Below are positions 26,310 through 35,010 of a stretch of 64,000 nucleotides of DNA, one piece after another. Source of the stretch: Mesonia maritima (GTDB lineage Bacteria > Bacteroidota > Bacteroidia > Flavobacteriales > Flavobacteriaceae); NCBI RefSeq assembly GCF_042433895.1, contig NZ_JBHLUA010000027.1, forward strand, positions 62,001 to 126,000. The letters are read 5' to 3'. Below the pieces are notes generated by a model. The model was not told the origin of the DNA, did no database searches, and saw only the letters and a list, made by a program, of their open reading frames with translations. Within the stretch, counting starts at the first letter, position 1; each line of letters opens with the position of its first letter. The position numbers and the translations under genes are program-made.

Positions 26310-26951
26310 TTAAAACATGCTAATAGACGCTAAACTTTTGCCTTCAGAAACATTTTCAAATAAACGTGAAAAATCTAAATTTTCTGCATTCACTTCCCAA
26401 TTTTGTAAACGAGAAACGACATTTTCGCCAATAAAAACCGTAACGCCTCCATTTTCTTCTAAATTATTACTAAAAATTGGCATTATTTCATTCGGAATTT
26501 CTGGGTCTTTGTAACTGTACGAATGCTTATTATTATAAATCAATTCAATTATATTTCCTTTATTAATAACTTCAGAAGAAGCTAATTGGTAAAATTTATT
26601 TTCTTTTTCATTATAAAGAAGATGGTTCCGTTTATCGATTTTTAAAATTGTACTGTCTAATACCGTTTTTTTAGTTTGTTGATTATACGATGGATAAACC
26701 GTTTTTATCATCATATAATTTTTATTTGCCGTTACATATTTTTCAAACGTAGAAACTTTAATAGACTGATGTTGAATTTCTTTTAAAATCGCTTCGGTAA
26801 TGTTATCATCTAACGAATCTTTAGAAATTTGTAAGTTTTTCAAATTCATATAAAGATCCGTTTTATAATGTGCCGAATAAGTCTCCTGTTGGGCTTTCGC
26901 TGAAAAAATAAAAGCGACAGCGACAACAAATAATAACATATTTTTTCTCAT
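26310..26951 (-). CDS. Hypothetical secreted protein
   Basis: A 213-residue protein with a signal peptide (LLFVVAVAFIFSAKAQQ, cleavage near residue 21). The mature part starts YSAHYKTDLYMNL and looks like an all-beta protein with repeated short strands (YMMIKTVYP, ILKIDKRNHLLYNEKENKFYQL). The start resembles GLPGLI-family proteins of Bacteroidota, but the GLPGLI motif itself is absent, so I do not assign that family. No operon partner; function unknown. Confidence 0.6.
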   Translation of the reverse strand: MRKNMLLFVVAVAFIFSAKAQQETYSAHYKTDLYMNLKNLQISKDSLDDNITEAILKEIQHQSIKVSTFEKYVTANKNYMMIKTVYPSYNQQTKKTVLDSTILKIDKRNHLLYNEKENKFYQLASSEVINKGNIIELIYNNKHSYSYKDPEIPNEIMPIFSNNLEENGGVTVFIGENVVSRLQNWEVNAENLDFSRLFENVSEGKSLASISMF

Positions 26952-27076
26952 AAGTAAAGAATTGGTAGTTAAACAATTATAAATGTAAAGCTATTTTTTA
27001 AATTTATAACTACCCATTACTTGGTAATTTTGTATCTCCATTTTTAAAAATTTCACTCCTACTTGTAACCTTTTAC

Positions 27077-27084
27077 TATATTTG
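27077..27084 (+). promoter_or_regulatory. -7 element for the DUF4199-GT2 unit
   Basis: TATATTTG, a perfect TAnnTTTG, about 37 bases before the ATG at 27121. Confidence 0.55.
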
Positions 27085-27120
27085 TATACTTACTAACCAA
27101 CCAATTAATTTGAAAATATC

Positions 27121-27654
27121 ATGGAAAACCAATCAACCGTAAAATCTACCGCTTCTTCATATGGCTTAACCTTAGGAGTTGTTTTAACTGTATTTTTAAT
27201 TCTGCTTTATGCATTTAGTTTAGAAATGCTTACAAAATGGTGGATTAGACTTTTCGAATTTGCAGCCGTACTAATTATCGCCATTATGGCGATGGCAAAA
27301 AGCAAAAAGAAATGCGATTCTCTTTTCACTTATAAAAATTCATTCACAGCTTATTTTTTAGTTGTATTAATAGGACTTTTAATCTATCATATTGTAAGTT
27401 ACGTTCTTTTCAACTTTATAGATCCGGAAGCTGCACAATATGTATTAGAAAAAGCGATGGAAATGAGTCGTTCTATGATGGAAAGTTTTGGCGCACCACA
27501 AGATCAGATTGATAAAGCTATTGAAGAAATGGGAAAACAAAATCAATTTTCTTTAAAAAATCAAGCTATTGGTTTTGCATTCAGTTTAGCTTTTTATAGC
27601 GTTATTGGTTTATTGATTGCACTTATTTTTAGAGAAAAAGAAACCACTCACTAA
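27121..27654 (+). CDS. DUF4199 family membrane protein
   Basis: A 177-residue protein with four membrane helices (about 14-32, 40-58, 73-97, 148-166) and a polar, methionine-rich segment between the third and fourth (AMEMSRSMMESFGAPQDQIDKAIEEM). This layout, with the ASSYGLTLG start and the FTYKNSFTAYF segment, is that of DUF4199, a Bacteroidota family without established function. The glycosyltransferase gene starts 5 bases downstream, a common pairing, so a role in its envelope pathway is plausible. Confidence 0.8.
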   Translation: MENQSTVKSTASSYGLTLGVVLTVFLILLYAFSLEMLTKWWIRLFEFAAVLIIAIMAMAKSKKKCDSLFTYKNSFTAYFLVVLIGLLIYHIVSYVLFNFIDPEAAQYVLEKAMEMSRSMMESFGAPQDQIDKAIEEMGKQNQFSLKNQAIGFAFSLAFYSVIGLLIALIFREKETTH

Positions 27655-27659
27655 GGCTT

Positions 27660-28616
27660 ATGCAATTATCTATTGTAATTCCACTTCTTAACGAAGAACA
27701 ATCTTTACCCGAATTATATAATTGGATTGTAGATGTAATGCAATCCAATTCTTTTTTTTATGAAATCATCTTTATCGATGACGGAAGCAGCGATAATTCT
27801 TGGCAAATTATCGAAAAACTTGCCCAAGAAAACCAAGCGGTAAAAGGAATTCACTTCAGAAAAAATTACGGCAAATCGCAAGCGTTGCACGCCGGTTTTA
27901 AAATTGCTGAAGGTGAAGTTGTGATTACAATGGATGCCGATTTGCAAGATAGTCCCGAAGAAATCCCGGAATTATACCGACTTATTCACGAAGAAAACTA
28001 CGATCTAATTTCCGGTTGGAAGAAAAAACGATACGACTCTGTATTATCAAAAAACCTTCCTTCAAAATTATTTAACGCCGCGGCGCGGAAAACTTCCGGC
28101 TTAAAATTGCATGATTTTAACTGCGGACTTAAAGCCTACAAAAATTCCGTCGTAAAAGATATTGATGTTTACGGGGAAATGCACCGCTACATTCCGGTTT
28201 TAGCTAAAAATGCCGGATATCATCATATTGATGAAAAAGTAGTTCAACACCAAGCGCGAAAATACGGAACCACAAAATTTGGAGCGGAACGTTTTATTTT
28301 TGGTTTTCTCGACCTCATTACTATTTGGTTTTTATCACGTTTCGCCAAGCGCCCCATGCATTTATTCGGTTCGCTAGGCGTAATGATGTTTTTAGTGGGG
28401 TTTGTTTCTGCCGGATGGATTGGTATTTCAAAACTTTATAAACTCTGGCATCACATTCCAGATATTTTAGTAACCGATAATCCGTGGTTTTTTATCGCGC
28501 TAACGGTTATGATTTTAGGTACTTTATTATTTTTAGCCGGTTTTCTAGGGGAACTTATTTTACGAACGCAAAAAAATCCTGAGCGCTATAAAATAAGTAA
28601 AACCTTAAATTCTTGA
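27660..28616 (+). CDS. Glycosyltransferase family 2, dolichyl/polyprenyl-phosphate type
   Basis: A 318-residue inner-membrane enzyme. The GT-A domain (residues 1-220) shows VIPLLNEEQSLPEL, FIDDGSSDNSW, the DxD-type MDADLQDSPEE and a HFRKNYGKSQALHAGF stretch, close to DPM1/ArnC-type enzymes that load a sugar onto a polyprenyl phosphate. Two C-terminal membrane helices (about 236-256 and 273-298) anchor it. Nucleotide sugar unknown. It is co-transcribed with the DUF4199 gene. Confidence 0.88.
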   Translation: MQLSIVIPLLNEEQSLPELYNWIVDVMQSNSFFYEIIFIDDGSSDNSWQIIEKLAQENQAVKGIHFRKNYGKSQALHAGFKIAEGEVVITMDADLQDSPEEIPELYRLIHEENYDLISGWKKKRYDSVLSKNLPSKLFNAAARKTSGLKLHDFNCGLKAYKNSVVKDIDVYGEMHRYIPVLAKNAGYHHIDEKVVQHQARKYGTTKFGAERFIFGFLDLITIWFLSRFAKRPMHLFGSLGVMMFLVGFVSAGWIGISKLYKLWHHIPDILVTDNPWFFIALTVMILGTLLFLAGFLGELILRTQKNPERYKISKTLNS

Positions 28617-28637
28617 TGCGGACTCTCATTTTATCCG

Positions 28638-28645
28638 TAATTTTG
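28638..28645 (+). promoter_or_regulatory. -7 element for the phosphomutase-ABC unit
   Basis: TAATTTTG, a perfect TAnnTTTG, about 25 bases before the ATG at 28671. Confidence 0.55.
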
Positions 28646-28670
28646 TATTTTATTTTTTGAAAAACTCAAC

Positions 28671-30392
28671 ATGGAAGATATTTTAGTGAAAGCGAAACAC
28701 TGGCTTTCTGATGTATTCGACAGCAATACCCAACAGGAAGTTCAAGCGTTAATTGAAAATGATGTAAACGAACTTCAAGATAGTTTTTATAAAAATTTAG
28801 CTTTCGGAACTGGTGGAATGCGTGGTATTATGGGCGTCGGGACCAACCGAATAAATAAATACACACTTGGAAAAAACACGCAGGGAATTTCAAATTATTT
28901 AAAAAAAGTTTTTCCTACTGAAGATTTAAAAGTAGCAATCGCTTACGATTGCAGACATAATAGTAAAGAATTAGCACAAATCGTTGCCAATGTTTTTTCG
29001 GCTAACGGAATTCAGGTTTATCTTTTTAGTGAATTACGCCCAACACCAGAACTTTCTTTTACCGTAAAAGAATTAAATTGCCAATGCGGAATTGTACTTA
29101 CCGCAAGTCACAATCCACCGGAATATAACGGGTACAAAGTTTATTGGAAAGATGGCGGACAATTAGTTCCACCACAAGATGCTGAAATTATTCAGGAAAT
29201 AAACGCCTTAGAATATCACCAAATTAATTTTGAAGCAAATACAGATTTAATTCATTTTATCGATGAAGAAATCGACCAAAAATTTATTGAAGCGTCCTTA
29301 AAAAACGGAACATTTAACACTTCCGCGGAAGCGAGAAAAAATTTAAAAATCGTTTTTACATCACTTCACGGAACTTCCATTACATTAATTCCGAAGGTTC
29401 TAGAAAAAGCAGGATATAAAAATGTTCACGTAGTTGAAAAACAAGCGGAACCAAACGGAGATTTCCCAACGGTAAAATCTCCGAATCCCGAAGAACCGGA
29501 AGCATTAAAAATTGCGTTAGAAATTGCTGAAAAAGAAAATGCAGATATCGTAATTGGCACCGATCCGGACTGCGATCGTTTAGGTATTGCTGTTCGCGAT
29601 ACGAATAATAATATGGTTTTACTCAACGGAAATCAAACCATGGTTTTAATGACCGATTTTCTACTGAAAAACTATCAAAAAGAAAAAGGTTTTAAAGGAA
29701 ATGAATTTATCGCTTCTACTATTGTTTCTACTCCAATGATGGAAAAATTGGCAGAACATTACCAAGTGGAATGCAAATTAGGCTTAACCGGTTTTAAATG
29801 GATTGCCAAAATGATTAAAGATTTTCCGGAGCAACATTTCATTGGTGGCGGCGAAGAAAGTTTCGGGTTTATGGTTGGCGATTTTGTTCGTGATAAAGAC
29901 GCGGTTACCGCTACCCTACTCGCTTGTGAAATTGCCTCGCAAGCCAAAGAAAAAAATAGCACGCTTTTAAAAGAGCTTTACGGTTTATATGAAAAACACG
30001 GCTACTATCAAGAAAAATTAATTTCAATTGTTAAAAAAGGAATTACGGGCGCCGAAGAAATTAATAAAATGATGATTAATCTTCGTGAAAATCCGCCACA
30101 ACTTTTTAATGATGTAAAAGTAATTCGAATTGAAGATTATCATACTTCTAAAGCAAATGACGTTCTTTTAAATACACAAAGTGATCTTGCTATTCCAAAA
30201 TCGAATGTATTAATTTTTTATTTGGAAGATGGCACCAAAATAGCGGCGAGACCAAGCGGAACCGAACCGAAAATTAAATTTTATATCAGCACAAGAAGCG
30301 ATTTAATCGATCAAAAAGACCATAAAAAAATAAAACAACAACTGGAAGCCAAAATCGATTCGGTACTTTCCTATTTAGACTTTAAAGAATAA
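28671..30392 (+). CDS. Phospho-sugar mutase (phosphoglucomutase/phosphomannomutase)
   Basis: A 573-residue alpha-D-phosphohexomutase of the long PgcA/PGM2-like class. It carries GTGGMRGIMGVGTNR at the start, the phosphoserine loop TASHNPPEYNGYK (Ser146), the metal loop GTDPDCDRLG (Asp298/300/302), the sugar-specificity loop GGGEESFGF and the phosphate-binding RPSGTEPK. It interconverts hexose 1- and 6-phosphates; glucose or mannose preference cannot be told. The ABC exporter gene starts 5 bases downstream. Confidence 0.92.
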   Translation: MEDILVKAKHWLSDVFDSNTQQEVQALIENDVNELQDSFYKNLAFGTGGMRGIMGVGTNRINKYTLGKNTQGISNYLKKVFPTEDLKVAIAYDCRHNSKELAQIVANVFSANGIQVYLFSELRPTPELSFTVKELNCQCGIVLTASHNPPEYNGYKVYWKDGGQLVPPQDAEIIQEINALEYHQINFEANTDLIHFIDEEIDQKFIEASLKNGTFNTSAEARKNLKIVFTSLHGTSITLIPKVLEKAGYKNVHVVEKQAEPNGDFPTVKSPNPEEPEALKIALEIAEKENADIVIGTDPDCDRLGIAVRDTNNNMVLLNGNQTMVLMTDFLLKNYQKEKGFKGNEFIASTIVSTPMMEKLAEHYQVECKLGLTGFKWIAKMIKDFPEQHFIGGGEESFGFMVGDFVRDKDAVTATLLACEIASQAKEKNSTLLKELYGLYEKHGYYQEKLISIVKKGITGAEEINKMMINLRENPPQLFNDVKVIRIEDYHTSKANDVLLNTQSDLAIPKSNVLIFYLEDGTKIAARPSGTEPKIKFYISTRSDLIDQKDHKKIKQQLEAKIDSVLSYLDFKE

Positions 30393-30397
30393 TGTAA

Positions 30398-32224
30398 ATG
30401 AAATACATTAAAAAAATATATCCTTTTGTACTTCCTTATAAGAGGTACGCGTTTTTAAACATTTTTGCAAATATATTTTACGCGTTATTCAGTACGCTTT
30501 CTATGATTGCGCTTATCCCGATGCTAAAAGTAATGTTTGGTAAAGCCAAACCGCTAACTGAAGTGCCGGAATATAAAGGCTTAATGCATTTGGGAGATTT
30601 TTTTAATAGTTATTCTAATTATTACATTACGACTACTTCCGCAGAAAAAGGACAAGTTTTTACATTAAGTATTTTAATTGCAATCATTATTAGTTTATTT
30701 CTTTTAAAAAACCTTTTTAATTATATGGGGCTTTATTTTATCGCTTTTTTAAGAAATGGGGTTTTAAAAGATATTCGCGATAAATTATACCAAAAAATTA
30801 TAGAGCTTCCAATTGCTTTTTATTCAGAAAAACGAAAAGGAGATATTATTGCGAGAATGACTTCTGATGTTCAAGAAGTTCAGAATTCATTTTTAGCTAT
30901 TTTAGAATTAATTGTAAAAGAACCTTTAACCATCATTTTTACAATTGGAGGAATGGTTTTAATCAGTCCTAAATTAACACTTTTTGTTTTCGTTTTCATA
31001 CCCATTTCAGGTTACATTATTTCTTTAATCGGTAAAAAATTAAAAAAACAATCTGATAGAGTCCAACGCGAAAACGGCTACATTCTCTCTACCTTAGAAG
31101 AAACACTTTCGGGCTTAAAAATAATTAAGGCTTTTAATGCTGAAGGAAGGTTCAGCGGTGTTTTTCAGCAATCTACGAAAAGACATGCCGATTTTTCTAA
31201 CGAATTAATGCACCGAAAAAACTTAGCCTCTCCCGTAAGTGAATTTTTAGGAATTACTGTAATTGCGGTATTACTTTGGTATGGAGGCAGAATGGTACTT
31301 TTAGAAGGTTCTTTAGACGGAACTTCTTTTATTACATTTATGGGCTTGGCTTATCAAATTCTCACACCGGCAAAAGCTATTAGCAAAGCTTCTTACGGAG
31401 TTAAAAAAGGAAATGCCGCAGCAGAACGTGTAGTAAGCGTTTTAGAAACCGAAAATTCGATTCGTGATAAGGAAAATGCTATTGTAAAAGAAACTTTTGA
31501 AAAAGGAGTTTCTATTAAAAATCTCTCCTTTCAATATGAAGATTATGATGTGCTTAAAAACTTTAATATTGAAGTTCCTAAAGGAAAAACAATTGCATTA
31601 GTGGGGCAATCAGGAAGTGGTAAATCTACTATTGCTAATTTAGTCACTCGATTTTATGATATTGAACGTGGTGAAATTTTAATTGATGGAATAAATATTA
31701 AAGACATCAGTAAAAAAAGTTTAAGAAATTTAATGGGTATGGTTACTCAAGATGCCATATTATTTAACGATACCATAAAAAATAATATCTTAATCGGGAA
31801 AGAAAATGCATCTGATGATGAAATAATTGAAGCTTTAAAAATCGCTAATGCGTGGGAATTCGTTTCAGATTTACCGCTAGGAATAGAAACCAATGTTGGC
31901 GACAGCGGAAATAAACTTAGTGGCGGACAAAAACAGCGACTTTCCATTGCGCGCGCTGTATTAAAAAATCCGCCGATTATGATTTTAGATGAAGCGACTT
32001 CTGCTTTAGATACCGAAAGTGAAAAATTAGTACAAAAAGCGCTGGAAAATATGATGAAAAATAGAACTTCTATTGTAATTGCACACCGACTTTCTACCAT
32101 TCAAAATGCAGATAATATCATTGTAATGCAGCGTGGTGAAATTGTGGAACAAGGCAAACACCACGAATTGTTAGCAAAACAAGGAATGTATAAAAACCTT
32201 GTAGAAATGCAATCGCTTGAATAA
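30398..32224 (+). CDS. ABC exporter, fused permease and ATPase (MsbA-like)
   Basis: A 608-residue half-transporter with six membrane helices (to ~residue 330) and an ATPase domain: Walker A VGQSGSGKST (about 403-411), Q-loop in MGMVTQDAILF, signature LSGGQKQR, Walker B MILDEATSALD and the switch His in VIAHRLST. The IELPIAFYSEKRKGDI coupling segment is typical of lipid A or lipid-linked exporters such as MsbA. The actual substrate is inferred only. It forms a unit with the phosphomutase, consistent with an envelope-glycan role. Confidence 0.88.
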   Translation: MKYIKKIYPFVLPYKRYAFLNIFANIFYALFSTLSMIALIPMLKVMFGKAKPLTEVPEYKGLMHLGDFFNSYSNYYITTTSAEKGQVFTLSILIAIIISLFLLKNLFNYMGLYFIAFLRNGVLKDIRDKLYQKIIELPIAFYSEKRKGDIIARMTSDVQEVQNSFLAILELIVKEPLTIIFTIGGMVLISPKLTLFVFVFIPISGYIISLIGKKLKKQSDRVQRENGYILSTLEETLSGLKIIKAFNAEGRFSGVFQQSTKRHADFSNELMHRKNLASPVSEFLGITVIAVLLWYGGRMVLLEGSLDGTSFITFMGLAYQILTPAKAISKASYGVKKGNAAAERVVSVLETENSIRDKENAIVKETFEKGVSIKNLSFQYEDYDVLKNFNIEVPKGKTIALVGQSGSGKSTIANLVTRFYDIERGEILIDGINIKDISKKSLRNLMGMVTQDAILFNDTIKNNILIGKENASDDEIIEALKIANAWEFVSDLPLGIETNVGDSGNKLSGGQKQRLSIARAVLKNPPIMILDEATSALDTESEKLVQKALENMMKNRTSIVIAHRLSTIQNADNIIVMQRGEIVEQGKHHELLAKQGMYKNLVEMQSLE

Positions 32225-32290
32225 ATTACCTTAGCGCGTTTAAATCTCACTTATCAAATAAATTATACGTGTAGAAATCACTATTCAAAA

Positions 32291-32854
32291 ATGTTAACCA
32301 AAGAAGAAAAGCGTATTGTAAAAGAGCTTCAGGAGAATAAAAATCCTGATCGCGCTTTTAACGAGTTGGTTAATCTCTACAAAGAGCGATTATATTGGCA
32401 TATTCGGAATATGGTAAAAAATCATGAAGATGCTAACGATCTGCTTCAAAATACATTTATAAAAGTTTTTCGGTATATTCATAATTTTAAGGGAGAAAGT
32501 AAACTTTTTAGTTGGATGTACAGAATTGCTACCAATGAAAGCATCACTTTTCTAAATAAAAAAGCAAAAAAGCTAAAACTTACCAATCAAGAATTACAAG
32601 AATTTTTGGTGAATAATATTGAAAGTGATCCTTATTTCGACGGTGATCGCATTCAGTTCTTATTACAAAAAGCAATCGCTACGCTTCCGGATAAACAACA
32701 ACAAGTTTTTAATATGAAATATTTTCAGGAATTAAAATACAAAGAAATTGCTGAAATTCTTGACGTTAGCGAAGGTGCTTTAAAATCGAATTATCATCAC
32801 GCGGTAAAAAAAGTGGAAAAATTTCTAAAAGAAAATCAAACCTTTAACGATTAA
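32291..32854 (+). CDS. ECF-type RNA polymerase sigma factor
   Basis: A 187-residue sigma-70 factor with only regions 2 and 4. Region 2 (about 23-95) includes DANDLLQNTFIKVFRYIHNFKGESKLFSWMYRIATNE. Region 4 (about 120-175) includes LPDKQQQVFNMKYFQELKYKEIAEILDVSEGALKSNYHHAVKK in shorter pieces typical of ECF helix-turn-helices. Two small genes follow, a one-helix membrane protein and a secreted helical protein, the layout of a sigma/anti-sigma/sensor unit. Target promoters cannot be predicted here. Confidence 0.93.
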   Translation: MLTKEEKRIVKELQENKNPDRAFNELVNLYKERLYWHIRNMVKNHEDANDLLQNTFIKVFRYIHNFKGESKLFSWMYRIATNESITFLNKKAKKLKLTNQELQEFLVNNIESDPYFDGDRIQFLLQKAIATLPDKQQQVFNMKYFQELKYKEIAEILDVSEGALKSNYHHAVKKVEKFLKENQTFND

Positions 32855-32929
32855 AAATGTCAAATAAGTAAAATAGCTCAACCTAAATTTAAGAATAAAA
32901 ATAATAGCTAAATCTCGATTATCGAGTTT

Positions 32930-33436
32930 ATGAAAAAGAAGAAAATTCATATAAACAAAAAATCTGGCTTTAAAACGCCCGATAACTATTTTGATAATTT
33001 CAGCGTAAAACTTCCAAATTCAGCAGAAGAAAATGTACGTTCGAAAGTAAAAAATAGCGGATTTTCTACGCCTAAAAATTACTTTAATGATTTTACGGTA
33101 ACTTTACCTCATTCTTCCCAAGGAAAAGGAAAAGTTATTCATTTATTCAAAAAAGAGAATATTTTAAAATTTGTTGCCGCGGCGGCAATTCTAGTTTTTA
33201 TTTTCAATATCGTGAATTTTTCTTCACCTGAAATTACTACTGAAGAATCGTTAGATCAAGTAAGTATAGAAAATTATATCGATAATAACGAAATAGATTT
33301 CGACTCGCAAGAATTGTATTTCTCTTTCGATAATAATTCAGAAAATATACAACAAGAATTAGAGCATTTAGACCGAAGCGCGATTCTAGAATACCTAACT
33401 GAAAACACAGAAGTGACCTCACTTTTAAACGATTAA
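32930..33436 (+). CDS. Putative anti-sigma factor, single-helix membrane protein
   Basis: A 168-residue protein between an ECF sigma gene and a small secreted-protein gene. The cytoplasmic N-terminus holds two copies of a ~40-residue motif: SGFKTPDNYFDNFSVKLP (residues ~12-29) and SGFSTPKNYFNDFTVTLP (~43-60). One membrane helix lies at about 81-99, followed by an acidic, Asn-rich periplasmic part. Position and topology suggest an anti-sigma factor, but it lacks the zinc HxxxCxxC motif, so this is inference. The GF-TP-NYF motif is probably the sigma-binding element. Confidence 0.6.
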   Translation: MKKKKIHINKKSGFKTPDNYFDNFSVKLPNSAEENVRSKVKNSGFSTPKNYFNDFTVTLPHSSQGKGKVIHLFKKENILKFVAAAAILVFIFNIVNFSSPEITTEESLDQVSIENYIDNNEIDFDSQELYFSFDNNSENIQQELEHLDRSAILEYLTENTEVTSLLND

Positions 33437-33438
33437 CA

Positions 33439-33867
33439 ATGAAAAGAATAATCTGCTTATTTCTTCTACTATGGACGTTTATTGGTTTTGCCCAAGACCA
33501 TAGCGATGAGAAAATTAAAAGCCTAAAAACCGCTTATATTACAGAAACCTTAGAATTATCATCTAAAGAAGCCGAAAAATTTTGGCCTATTTACAATGAA
33601 TTTGAAAGAAAAACAGATTCTTTATATGAAGAAAAATGGTGTAATGTAAAAAACGGATTAGAAATTATAGATACACTAGATGAAGAAACTTCAGAAGAAT
33701 TATTACAAGAATATTTAAGCATGAAATCGGAAAGTGTAACGCTTAAAAAGGAATTTGTAAACCGTTTAAAAACAGTAATTTCTTCCACCAAAATTTTAAA
33801 ACTAAAAAAAGCCGAGCACGATTTCCACAAAATTTTATTAGAAAAATACGGCGAAAAGAAAGATTAA
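33439..33867 (+). CDS. Secreted helical protein, putative sensor of the ECF sigma system
   Basis: A 142-residue exported protein (signal peptide ending GFAQD). The mature part is all-helical and Spy/CpxP-like in pattern: KIKSLKTAYITETLELSSKEAEKFWPIYNEF, two antiparallel helices, then KIKL-type repeats near the end. The motif LELSSKEAEKFWPIYN replaces the usual LTxxQ. It follows the putative anti-sigma gene by 2 bases, so all three genes form one operon. It overlaps the convergent BNR lipoprotein gene by 4 bases. Confidence 0.7.
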   Translation: MKRIICLFLLLWTFIGFAQDHSDEKIKSLKTAYITETLELSSKEAEKFWPIYNEFERKTDSLYEEKWCNVKNGLEIIDTLDEETSEELLQEYLSMKSESVTLKKEFVNRLKTVISSTKILKLKKAEHDFHKILLEKYGEKKD

Positions 33868-34934
33868 TTTTTTAATCCGTTTTCAATAAAAGTTAATTTT
33901 GAAATTCCGCCTTTTCCCGCTGCATAAGCCGTAAATTCATTAATAAAATGAATGGTGTAAAAAGAAGCATTATTTAATTTTTTCCACGTGTTACCTTTAT
34001 CATTTGAATAAGAAATTCCGGTAAAACCAACCGCCACAATTTCATCTCCTCCACTATTCGGTACAAATTTTACACAACTTTTATAACCCGGATATTCATT
34101 TTCTGCAAGCAATTCCCAGGTTTTTCCACCATTTAAAGTTATCGCTTTATTTTTTGAATTATTTTCAGGTGCGGTATAATCGCCCCCATAAATAATTCCG
34201 GTTTTTTCATCGTAAAAATCAATTGAATAACCGCCTGTAGAAGGTTTTCCAGCGACTAACGGACTTTCTTGAACCTTCCAAGTTTTGCCTTTATCTTTAG
34301 AAAAATAAACTCTGGAAACGCTTCCGCCGGAAATCACCCAAACGTTATCACCTACAATCGCGATATTCGAATTACTCGCCGCAAAAGCAGCTTCACCATC
34401 TATAGCTTCTGGTAAAATATCACAAGAAATTTTCTTCCAATGTTCACCACCATCGCGTGTAATTATAATAGATAAACACCCATTTGTAGGATCTCCAATG
34501 GCAATTCCTTCATCTTTATTCCAAAAAGCCATCGAGTCGTAAAAAACCTTTTCACATTTTTCTTCATAAACCAATTTGCGCTTCCCAAAATAATTCACTT
34601 TATAGAGCAAAGCCGGATTGGCGACACTTAATACAAAATCGGCTTCTTCAGTACTTGCCAACGATCTAAATTCAGGATATAATTGGTTCTTCTGAATTTT
34701 CCCTAAATACGCCAACGAATGATCGGCAGTATTTAAATAGCCGAATTTTCCCGAATCGGCTGCAAAAAAAATATGATCTGGTGTCACCTTTAAAGCTCGA
34801 ATACTCGCCTCGTTTTTAAAAACAGGCTCAATTTTAACGCCAACAAATTCGTGATTTATTGTTTCATTTTTTGCCACGTTCACGCACGACAGTGATAAAA
34901 AAGAAAAAATAAGAAGAAAGTAGACTTTATTCAT
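33864..34934 (-). CDS. BNR/Ycf48-like beta-propeller lipoprotein
   Basis: A 356-residue lipoprotein (lipobox SLSC near residue 17). It has at least four Asp-box type repeats: TRDGGEHW, SKDKGKTW, TLNGGKTW and SNDKGNTW, spaced about 50-60 residues apart, which form blades of a sialidase/Ycf48-like propeller. No sialidase catalytic residues are recognisable, so a structural or assembly role at the outer membrane or periplasm is more likely than hydrolysis. Single gene on its strand. Confidence 0.78.
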   Translation of the reverse strand: MNKVYFLLIFSFLSLSCVNVAKNETINHEFVGVKIEPVFKNEASIRALKVTPDHIFFAADSGKFGYLNTADHSLAYLGKIQKNQLYPEFRSLASTEEADFVLSVANPALLYKVNYFGKRKLVYEEKCEKVFYDSMAFWNKDEGIAIGDPTNGCLSIIITRDGGEHWKKISCDILPEAIDGEAAFAASNSNIAIVGDNVWVISGGSVSRVYFSKDKGKTWKVQESPLVAGKPSTGGYSIDFYDEKTGIIYGGDYTAPENNSKNKAITLNGGKTWELLAENEYPGYKSCVKFVPNSGGDEIVAVGFTGISYSNDKGNTWKKLNNASFYTIHFINEFTAYAAGKGGISKLTFIENGLKN

Positions 34935-35010
34935 GAATTAGAATTTACTCCAAATATAATATTATTCCGCTACTAAATTGCTTAACTTCGCAAGCTAAAA
35001 TTTTTAAAGA

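Noticed and set aside
26310..26951. GLPGLI family assignment
   Set aside because: The N-terminus is suggestive but the defining GLPGLI motif is absent.
31747..32100. Minus-strand ORF of 117 codons
   Set aside because: Antisense to the conserved ATPase domain of the ABC exporter.
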